In this document: positions 6,120-11,657 of the stretch, piece after piece | How the letters are laid out: each line of letters opens with the position of its first letter | Position numbering within the stretch: position 1 is the stretch's first letter | DNA from: Clostridiales bacterium | Lineage (GTDB): Bacteria > Bacillota > Clostridia > Lachnospirales > CAG-274 | Reading direction: 5' to 3' | DNA: 11,657 bases | Assembly: GCA_021202835.1 (NCBI GenBank) | Contig: JAJQCI010000136.1 | Location: 2,088-13,744, forward strand | The notes under the pieces: generated by a model | What the model saw: the letters and a program-made list of their open reading frames with translations, nothing else | Databases searched by the model: none | What the model was told of the DNA's origin: nothing | Translations under genes and position numbers: made by a program

Positions 6120-7454
6120 ATGAAAGGTTATTTAGAAATAGTTGATGTATTTGCAAGACAGGTTCTCGATTCAAGAGCTAACCCCACAGTTGAGGCTGAG
6201 GTTGTTGTTGAGTGTGACGGAAACCAGGTTATGGGCAGAGCAGCCGTTCCTTCAGGCGCTTCTACAGGTCAGTTTGAGGCTGTTGAGCTTCGTGACGGCG
6301 ACCCTGCTAAATATAACGGAACAAGCGTAGAAAAGGCTGTTTCAAATGTAAATGACATCATCGCAGACGAAATCATCGGTATGAACGCCCTTGACCAAGT
6401 TGCTATCGACAAGGCTATGATCGAGCTCGACGGTACACCCAACAAGGCTAAGTTAGGTGCAAACGCTACACTTGCTGTTTCTATGGCAGTTGCAAAGGCT
6501 GCTGCTGAAGCTCTTAACATGCCTCTTTATCAGTATTTAGGCGGCTTCAACGGCAAGACTCTTCCCGTTCCCATGATGAACATCATGAACGGCGGCAAGC
6601 ACGCTGACAACACCGTTGATTTACAGGAATTCATGATTATGCCCGTTGGCGCTCCTTCATTTAAGGAAGCTCTCAGAATGTGCTGTGAAATTTATCACGC
6701 TCTTAAGAAGGTTCTTAAGTCTAAGGGTTATTCAACAGGCGTAGGCGACGAAGGCGGCTTCGCTCCCAACTGTGCTACAGCTGATGAAGTTATCGAGCTT
6801 ATCCTTGAAGCTACCGTTAACGCAGGCTACAAGCCCGGCGAACAGATCAGAATCGCTATGGACCCCGCTTCTTCAGAGCTTTATAAGGAAGACGGCCTTT
6901 ATCACTTCCCCGGTGAAACAGAGGCTAAGGGTCTTGACGAAGAAATCGTCAGAACATCTGCTGAAATGGTTGACTACTATGCTGCTCTTTGCGACAAGTT
7001 CCCCATTATCTCAATCGAAGACGGCCTTGCTGAAGAAGACTGGGACGGCTGGAAGCTTCTTACAGAAAAGCTGGGCGACAAGATTCAGCTTGTAGGCGAC
7101 GACCTTTTCGTTACAAACACAACAAGACTTCAGAAGGGTATCGACTTAGGCGTTGCTAACGCTATCCTTATCAAGGTTAACCAGATCGGTACACTTACAG
7201 AAACATTCGACGCTATTCAGCTTGCTAACAGAAATAACATGACAGCTGTAGTTTCTCACCGTTCAGGCGAAACAGAAGACGCTACAATCGCCGACATCGT
7301 TGTTGCAGTTAACGCAGGCCAGATTAAGACAGGTGCTCCTGCAAGAACCGACCGTGTTGCTAAGTATAACCAGCTCTTAAGAATCGAAGAAGAACTCGGC
7401 GAAGTAGGCCAGTATCTCGGTCTTGACGCATGGTTCAACTTAAAGAACAAATAA
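6120..7454 (+). CDS. eno: Enolase (phosphopyruvate hydratase)
   Basis: This 444-residue enzyme dehydrates 2-phosphoglycerate to phosphoenolpyruvate in the cytoplasm. Conserved elements include the SGASTGQFEAVELRDGD loop (45-61), GGKHADN (158-164), acid/base Glu211 in GVGDEGGFAP, metal ligands Asp248 (AMDPASSE), Glu300 (SIEDGLAEEDW) and Asp327 (GDDLFVTN), catalytic Lys352 (ILIKVNQIGT) and the SHRSGETEDATI segment. I take ATG 6120 as the start because AGGAG (6108-6112) lies seven bases before it. An in-frame ATG at 6087 would add 11 residues (MILLYNERSKK) that encode across the ribosome site and lie almost at the predicted transcription start, so it is rejected. It closes the glycolytic cluster after gpmI, and a terminator follows. 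Codon use strongly favours AAG, GAC and CTT, consistent with high expression. Confidence 0.97.
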   Translation: MKGYLEIVDVFARQVLDSRANPTVEAEVVVECDGNQVMGRAAVPSGASTGQFEAVELRDGDPAKYNGTSVEKAVSNVNDIIADEIIGMNALDQVAIDKAMIELDGTPNKAKLGANATLAVSMAVAKAAAEALNMPLYQYLGGFNGKTLPVPMMNIMNGGKHADNTVDLQEFMIMPVGAPSFKEALRMCCEIYHALKKVLKSKGYSTGVGDEGGFAPNCATADEVIELILEATVNAGYKPGEQIRIAMDPASSELYKEDGLYHFPGETEAKGLDEEIVRTSAEMVDYYAALCDKFPIISIEDGLAEEDWDGWKLLTEKLGDKIQLVGDDLFVTNTTRLQKGIDLGVANAILIKVNQIGTLTETFDAIQLANRNNMTAVVSHRSGETEDATIADIVVAVNAGQIKTGAPARTDRVAKYNQLLRIEEELGEVGQYLGLDAWFNLKNK

Positions 7455-7500
7455 TTTTAAATAATTTTCGTTTAAGAATATTATAATATTTCGGAATGAC

Positions 7501-7538
7501 AAGGCAGACGTTTCTCTTTTGAGTATGTCTGCCTTTTT
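7501..7538 (+). terminator. Rho-independent terminator between eno and cinA
   Basis: AAGGCAGAC (7501-7509) pairs perfectly with GTCTGCCTT (7527-7535), leaving a 17-nt loop, and the arm runs into TTTTT (7534-7538 region). It ends only a few bases before the cinA ribosome site, AGGTGGAG (7543-7550). cinA must therefore be expressed either by read-through or from a start site inside 7455-7500. A TATAAT at 7482-7487 is the only candidate there, and it lacks a good -35. Confidence 0.85.
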
Positions 7539-7555
7539 AAAAAGGTGGAGATTTA

Positions 7556-8803
7556 ATGAACGCTGAAATAATAGCTGTTGGAACAGAAATACTCTTGGGA
7601 GATATAACAAACACAGATGCTAAATTTTTATCTGAGGAGCTTGCCGCTTTGGGCATAAGCGTGTATTATCAAACCGTAGTGGGGGACAATAAAGACAGGC
7701 TTATGAGCGCTTTAAAGGACGGTTTTAACCGTTCGGATATTATAATTACAACAGGGGGCTTAGGCCCCACAGACGACGATATTACTAAGGAAACGGGAGC
7801 GGAATTTTTCAAACGCTGCCTTAAGCTTGATAATGATATATATGATGATATAAAGGCCTATTTCAAGGGCAGAGATATGGCCAAAACAAACATAAAGCAG
7901 GCCTACGTTCCCGAGGGAGCCATAGCCCTCAGAAACAACAACGGAACCGCCCCCGGCATTATTATAGAAGAAAACGGAAAGGTTCTTATTATGCTGCCCG
8001 GGCCGCCAAATGAGCTTAAGCCTATGTTTAACGAGTCTGTTAAGCCGTTTTTGGCAGGCAGGGAAAAACACACAATAATTTCCAGAACAATAAGGCTTAC
8101 GGGGATAGGGGAGTCAACTGCGGCGGAAATGGTAAGAGACTTAATGGCAAAAAGCGTTAACCCGACTATTGCGCCATATGCCAAAGAAGACGGCGTATTC
8201 TTGAGAATAACCGCCAAGGGCGAAACAAGGGAAGAATGTGAAAGGCTTATTGAGCCTGCCGCAAAGGAAATTTATATGGTTCTGGGAGAATTTGTTTACG
8301 GCGAAAACGAAACATCTCTCGCAAGGGCCGTTGTTCAAAGCCTTATAGACAGAAAAATAACTCTTGCCGTTGCCGAAAGCTTAACCGGCGGTATGCTTTC
8401 TTCCGCTATTGTGGATATAGAAGGTGTTTCCAGAATTTTTAAAGAGGGCTTTGTTACCTATACAAACGAGAGCAAAATGGAAACAGCCGGCGTAAAGGAA
8501 ACCACAATCAGACACTACGGCGCCGTTTCAAGGGAAACCGCAGCTGAAATGGCACAGGGCGCCGCCTTAAGAGCCGGAGCAGAGCTGGGCCTTTCCACAA
8601 CGGGTATAGCCGGCGGCGGAGCCGTAGCCAACCCCACGGAAACAGACACATCCTACGACAAGCCCGTAGGCAGAGTTTATCTCGGTATATATTACAAGGG
8701 CAAAACCTACACAAAGGAGCTTAATATAAAAGGGAACAGACAAAAGGTAAGAAGAAAAACCGTAGCGGAGATGCTTGATTTTGTAAGAAAAACGGTTGTC
8801 TGA
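7556..8803 (+). CDS. cinA: CinA family protein: ADP-ribose pyrophosphatase-like domain plus nicotinamide-nucleotide amidase
   Basis: The 415-residue two-domain protein matches the standard CinA layout. Residues 1-~170 are the COG1058/MoCF-like domain: IIAVGTEILLGDITNTD, TTGGLGPTDDD (65-75), NGTAPGI and MLPGPPNELKPMF. This domain is associated with ADP-ribose/NAD pyrophosphatase activity. Residues ~255-415 are the PncC-type nicotinamide mononucleotide deamidase domain: AESLTGG (273-279, with the likely nucleophilic Ser), FVTYTNESK, GAVS and TGIAGGG (349-355). NMN deamidation feeds NAD salvage. The usual TGIAGPGGGT-x-x-KPVG is replaced here by a longer segment lacking the Pro, with about eight extra residues before KPVG (369-372). 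The start is ATG 7556 with AGGTGGAG at 7543-7550. It lies alone between two terminators. The family name comes from competence induction, and nothing here shows such a role. Confidence 0.93.
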   Translation: MNAEIIAVGTEILLGDITNTDAKFLSEELAALGISVYYQTVVGDNKDRLMSALKDGFNRSDIIITTGGLGPTDDDITKETGAEFFKRCLKLDNDIYDDIKAYFKGRDMAKTNIKQAYVPEGAIALRNNNGTAPGIIIEENGKVLIMLPGPPNELKPMFNESVKPFLAGREKHTIISRTIRLTGIGESTAAEMVRDLMAKSVNPTIAPYAKEDGVFLRITAKGETREECERLIEPAAKEIYMVLGEFVYGENETSLARAVVQSLIDRKITLAVAESLTGGMLSSAIVDIEGVSRIFKEGFVTYTNESKMETAGVKETTIRHYGAVSRETAAEMAQGAALRAGAELGLSTTGIAGGGAVANPTETDTSYDKPVGRVYLGIYYKGKTYTKELNIKGNRQKVRRKTVAEMLDFVRKTVV

Positions 8804-8829
8804 TTAAAATCTTTGAAATTTACGTTAAA

Positions 8830-8867
8830 ATAAAGGGACTGCGAAATTTTCTCCGCAGTCCCTTTAT
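8830..8867. terminator. Strong hairpin terminator after cinA
   Basis: TAAAGGGACTGCG (8831-8843) is perfectly complementary to CGCAGTCCCTTTA (8854-8866), with one further A-T pair outside and a 10-nt loop. The downstream tail (TATAATAATTCTTT) is only moderately T-rich. The stem is strong enough that I still call a terminator; it may act mainly on cinA transcripts. Confidence 0.8.
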
Positions 8868-8938
8868 ATAATAATTCTTTAATTAATGCTTCAGATTTAG
8901 GGCAGAATCAGATTCACGTATTTTTGTAAATGTTTGGG

Positions 8939-8967
8939 TTGATTTATTGGTGAAAAGAATATATAAT
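8939..8967 (+). promoter_or_regulatory. Sigma-A promoter of metG-tatD
   Basis: TTGATT (8939-8944) and a perfect TATAAT (8962-8967) are separated by 17 bp. Transcription would begin near 8974, leaving a leader of about 135 nt before the metG start. Between the cinA hairpin and this promoter (8868-8938) I see nothing structured beyond a short direct CAGATT repeat. Confidence 0.82.
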
Positions 8968-8974
8968 GTATATT

Positions 8975-9063
8975 GAACGCCTGAATTATTTGCGAAAGTT
9001 TAAGCCGAATTAAAGTCAGGAGGCTCTGATTAAGCCTCGCAGTGTGCAATTTTCACAGGCGTT
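8975..9063 (+). promoter_or_regulatory. Structured metG leader, candidate cis-regulatory RNA
   Basis: AACGCCTG (8976-8983), right at the predicted transcript start, is perfectly complementary to CAGGCGTT (9056-9063). Inside this 8-bp closing helix are smaller hairpins: TTTAA/TTAAA (8999-9003/9010-9014), GAGGCT/AGCCTC (9020-9025/9033-9038, 7-nt loop) and TGTG/CACA (9043-9046/9054-9057). The last competes with the closing helix for two bases, giving mutually exclusive folds. TGCG/CGCA (8991-8994/9038-9041) may enclose the first two. Regulated metG or methionine leaders in Bacillota are usually T-box or SAM riboswitches, but I see neither the T-box GGTGG-ACCGCG element nor SAM-I core sequences. 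Function is unknown; it may be a novel leader or incidental folding. Confidence 0.4.
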
Positions 9064-9109
9064 TTGAATATCCGTTAGTTTATTTTAATGATTATGAGGA
9101 GTGAGTTTG

Positions 9110-11086
9110 TTGGAAAAGGAGAAATTTTACATTACAACACCTATTTATTATCCCAGCGATAAGCTGCATATAGGCCATTCTTACTGCACCGTGGCAACCG
9201 ACGCTATGGCAAGGTATAAAAGGGCCAGAGGCTATGATGTTATGTTCCTTACGGGAACGGACGAGCACGGCCAGAAAATAGAGAGAATCGCCGAGGAAAA
9301 GGGTGTTTCCCCCAAGGAATATGTAGACGAAATAGTGGCAAGCGTTAAAGAGCTTTGGAAACTTATGAACATAAGCTATGACAGATATATCAGAACAACC
9401 GACGACTATCACGTTAAGGCAGTTCAGAAAATATTTAAGACTCTCTATGAAAAGGGCGAGATTTATAAAAGTGAATATGAGGGGCTTTACTGTACGCCCT
9501 GTGAGTCGTTTTTCACAGAGAAGGATCTTGTTGACGGAAAGTGTCCCGACTGCGGAAGACCCGTTGAAAAGGTTAAGGAGGAAAGCTATTTCTTCAGACT
9601 CTCCAAATACGGCGACAGAATAATAAAGCTTTTGGAGGAGCACCCCGAGTTTTTGGAGCCTGCTTCAAGACGAAATGAAATGATAAACAATTTCTTAAAG
9701 CCCGGCCTTACTGACCTTTGCGTATCCAGAACATCATTTAAATGGGGCGTTCCCGTTGATTTTGACGAAGGCCACATTGTTTATGTTTGGGTTGACGCCC
9801 TTTCAAACTATATCACGGCGCTGGGCTACGGCTCTGACGATGACAGCGATTTCAAAAAATACTGGCCTGCCGATGTTCACGTTGTGGGAAAGGAAATCGT
9901 TCGTTTCCATACAATAATTTGGCCTGCCATACTTATGGCTTTGGATCTTCCTCTGCCTAAGAAGGTTTTCGGTCACGGCTGGCTTATTATTGACGGCGGC
10001 AAAATGAGCAAGTCTAAGGGCAATGTTGTTGACCCGGTTATACTCTGCGAAAAATATGGTGTTGACGCCATAAGATATTTCCTTTTAAGAGAAATCGCCT
10101 TCGGTCAGGACGGAAATTTCACAAACGAAGCCCTTATTACAAGAATAAATTCAGACCTTGCAAACGATTTCGGAAACCTGCTTTCCAGAACCGTAGGTAT
10201 GATTGAAAAATATTTCGGCGGAAAGCTGCCGGCGGAGCAGGCCGAAAATCCTCTTAATGAAGAGATAAAGGCTTTTGCCGCAAAAACAGTTGAAAAAACA
10301 GAAGGATATTATGACGAGATGCTTTTCTCCGACGCTTTGTGTGAAATCTGGAGCTTTATAAGACGTCTCAACAAATATATAGACGAAACGGCGCCCTGGG
10401 TTTTGGCCAAGGACGAAAGCAAAAAGGCTGAGCTTGCCGGAATTATGTATGTTCTCGCCGAGGGACTGAGAATAATTTCCGTTCTTATTGAGCCATGTAT
10501 GCCCAATACTCCTGCCCTTTGCTTCGAACAGCTGGGCATAGAAGACGCTTCTCTTAAGGTTTGGGACAGCACTCACAGCTTCGGCCTTCTTCCCAAAGAG
10601 GTTTCCGTTAAGAAGGGCCCTGCCGTATTCCCCAGAATTGACGTTAAAAAAGAGCTCGAGAGTATAGAAAAGGAAGCCGAAAAGAAGGCAAAGGCAGAGG
10701 AAAAGGCTGCAAAGAAGGCTGAAAAGAAAGAAAAGAAGGCAGAATCAAAGGCCGAAGAGCCAAAGAAAATAGTTATTGACGATTTTGCGAAGGTCAGCAT
10801 GAAGGTCGGCGTTATACTTGAATGCAAAAAGGTTGAAAAATCAGACAAGCTTCTTGTTTCACAGGTTAAAATAGGCGATGAGGTAAGGCAGATTGTCTCC
10901 GGCGTTGCAAAGTGGTATACACCCGAAGAAATGGCAGGCAGAAAGGTTATTGTTGTTACAAATTTGAAGGCTGTTAAATTAAGAGGCGTGCTTTCACAGG
11001 GTATGCTTTTGGCAGCAAGCAAGGGGGACAAGCTTGAGCTTGTATCAGTCAGCGATGACATCCCCGACGGAGCGGATATTTCATAA
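9110..11086 (+). CDS. metG: Methionyl-tRNA synthetase with C-terminal tRNA-binding domain
   Basis: This class I synthetase charges tRNA-Met with methionine. Numbered from TTG 9110 (658 residues), it shows PIYYPSDKLHIGHSY (HIGH at 20-23), TGTDEHGQK, a Cys4 zinc knuckle CTPC...CPDC (Cys128, 131, 145, 148), YVWVDALSNYI and KMSKSKGN (298-302). The anticodon-binding helical region follows. Residues ~535-565 form a Lys/Ala/Glu-rich linker, and the last ~100 residues are an EMAP/Trbp111-type OB-fold tRNA-binding domain (KVGVILECKKVEKSDKLLVSQV, then VVTNLKAVKLRGVLSQGML). The start must be non-ATG: the frame opens after TGA 9095-9097 and the next in-frame ATG is far inside the domain. Candidates are GTG 9101, TTG 9107 and TTG 9110. 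AGGAG at 9097-9101 overlaps the GTG and sits eight bases before 9110, which I prefer. It overlaps tatD by one base (TAATG). Confidence 0.95.
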   Translation: MEKEKFYITTPIYYPSDKLHIGHSYCTVATDAMARYKRARGYDVMFLTGTDEHGQKIERIAEEKGVSPKEYVDEIVASVKELWKLMNISYDRYIRTTDDYHVKAVQKIFKTLYEKGEIYKSEYEGLYCTPCESFFTEKDLVDGKCPDCGRPVEKVKEESYFFRLSKYGDRIIKLLEEHPEFLEPASRRNEMINNFLKPGLTDLCVSRTSFKWGVPVDFDEGHIVYVWVDALSNYITALGYGSDDDSDFKKYWPADVHVVGKEIVRFHTIIWPAILMALDLPLPKKVFGHGWLIIDGGKMSKSKGNVVDPVILCEKYGVDAIRYFLLREIAFGQDGNFTNEALITRINSDLANDFGNLLSRTVGMIEKYFGGKLPAEQAENPLNEEIKAFAAKTVEKTEGYYDEMLFSDALCEIWSFIRRLNKYIDETAPWVLAKDESKKAELAGIMYVLAEGLRIISVLIEPCMPNTPALCFEQLGIEDASLKVWDSTHSFGLLPKEVSVKKGPAVFPRIDVKKELESIEKEAEKKAKAEEKAAKKAEKKEKKAESKAEEPKKIVIDDFAKVSMKVGVILECKKVEKSDKLLVSQVKIGDEVRQIVSGVAKWYTPEEMAGRKVIVVTNLKAVKLRGVLSQGMLLAASKGDKLELVSVSDDIPDGADIS

Positions 11087-11657
11087 TGATTTTTGAAACT
11101 CACGCTCATTATGATGACGAAAGGTTTAACGAAGACAGAGAAGAATTAATTTCTTCTCTTTTTCGTGACCGCAATATAGAGTATATCATAAACGCAGGCT
11201 GTGACATGAAGTCATCCTTTGCAGGCTTGGAGCTGAGCCGCAAATGGAAGAACTTTTATGCTGCGGTTGGTATACATCCCCACTCTGCCGATGAGCTCAG
11301 CGAAGAAAACATAAACACATTGAGAAAGCTTTCAAAAGACCCTAAAGCTGTGGCCATAGGTGAAATAGGCCTTGACTATTATTATGACTTCTGCGACAGA
11401 GAGGTTCAGCGAGAATGTTTCAGGTGTCAGCTTGACCTGGCCGCCGAAGTGGGTCTTCCCGTTATAATACATTCCAGAGAGGCCGCCGCCGAAACATTTA
11501 ACATTATTAAAGAAAGCAGAGTAAGACAGGGAGTCATTCACAGCTACAGCGGCCACACTGAAATGGCTCTTGAATATATAAAAATGGGCTTTTATATAGG
11601 CATAGGGGGAATGATTACCTTTAAAAACGCCAAAAAATCCCTTGAAGTGGTTAAGAA
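11086..11657 (+). CDS. TatD family metal-dependent DNase/hydrolase, 5' part (truncated by window end)
   Basis: ATG 11086-11088 shares its A with the metG TAA stop, and 190 codons are open to the end of the window. The protein begins MIFETHAHYDDERF, where the H-x-H is the metal-binding motif of TatD-type amidohydrolase-fold enzymes. Further family elements follow in order: VGIHPHSADEL, AIGEIGLDYYYD (metal-ligand Glu), LPVIIHSREA and GVIHSYSGH, with IGIGGMITFK near the cut. About 60-70 C-terminal residues, including the last conserved Asp, are outside. TatD enzymes are Mg2+-dependent 3'-5' exonucleases/DNases linked to DNA repair or turnover. The metG-tatD pairing is common in Bacillota, and the overlap implies translational coupling. 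No separate promoter is seen. Confidence 0.93.
   Translation, partial: MIFETHAHYDDERFNEDREELISSLFRDRNIEYIINAGCDMKSSFAGLELSRKWKNFYAAVGIHPHSADELSEENINTLRKLSKDPKAVAIGEIGLDYYYDFCDREVQRECFRCQLDLAAEVGLPVIIHSREAAAETFNIIKESRVRQGVIHSYSGHTEMALEYIKMGFYIGIGGMITFKNAKKSLEVVK

Noticed and set aside
7459..7487. Promoter for cinA using TATAAT 7482-7487
   Set aside because: The bases 17 upstream (AAATAA) are not a -35 and there is no extended -10 TG, so it is not listed as a feature.
8968..9109. T-box or SAM riboswitch upstream of metG
   Set aside because: No T-box GGTGG-ACCGCG sequence, no adjacent terminator helix with T-run, and no SAM-I core sequence. Only unassigned hairpins remain.
9092..9643. A 183-codon open frame on the - strand opposite metG
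   Set aside because: It is antisense to conserved MetRS catalytic-domain sequence (HIGH region and zinc knuckle), has no recognisable domain, and has no plausible promoter. It is a shadow of the real gene.
10573..11109. A 178-codon open frame on the - strand rich in Ser/Phe/Ala
   Set aside because: It is the reverse of the Lys/Ala/Glu-rich linker and OB-fold end of MetRS; the low-complexity SAFFSAF composition is what AAG/GCA/GAA codons give when read backwards.
1..11657. A novel multi-gene system, CRISPR array, prophage or defence island
   Set aside because: All sizeable genes match ordinary core-metabolism families, no regularly spaced repeats or mobile-element genes are present, and unexplained structure is confined to intergenic leaders.

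Overview
The window reads as a chromosomal, housekeeping stretch of a Gram-positive Bacillota genome, most likely a clostridial anaerobe. The grounds are AGGAG-type ribosome sites, sigma-A-type promoters with 17-bp spacers, AT-rich intergenic DNA, a cofactor-independent phosphoglycerate mutase, a metG-tatD pair and a Na/phosphate transporter with a fused PhoU-like domain. All recognised genes lie on the + strand. I cannot name the species.

Layout. Positions 1-129 hold the last 42 codons of a protein that looks like the ACT domain of D-3-phosphoglycerate dehydrogenase (serA), followed by a terminator-like hairpin. A Na+/Pi cotransporter-family gene (433-2079) has its own promoter and a good terminator. 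A glycolytic block follows: pgk (2450-3650, broken by a frameshift near 2939), tpiA (3675-4430), gpmI (4444-5985) and eno (6120-7454). These cover the lower glycolysis steps from 1,3-bisphosphoglycerate to phosphoenolpyruvate, plus triose isomerisation. pgk-tpiA-gpmI look like one operon from the promoter at 2192-2220. eno has its own near-consensus promoter at 6045-6073 and ends at a terminator. cinA (7556-8803) starts 17 bases after that terminator and ends at another strong hairpin. A new promoter at 8939-8967 then drives metG (9110-11086, TTG start), which overlaps by one base a tatD-family gene that runs off the window end.

The most unusual items are not new protein families. (1) A 162-bp imperfect palindrome with matching ends (2257-2418) fills most of the pgk 5' leader and would fold into one long RNA hairpin; it looks like a MITE-type repeat or a structured leader RNA. 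(2) pgk has an apparent 2-nt loss that splits an otherwise complete gene. (3) The metG leader (8975-9063) can form a multi-hairpin fold closed by an 8-bp helix, and I see neither T-box nor SAM-I signatures in it. (4) A perfect 10-bp inverted repeat lies directly upstream of the eno promoter. I found no CRISPR array, tRNA or rRNA gene, transposase, phage gene or defence system, and the genes themselves are ordinary core metabolism.
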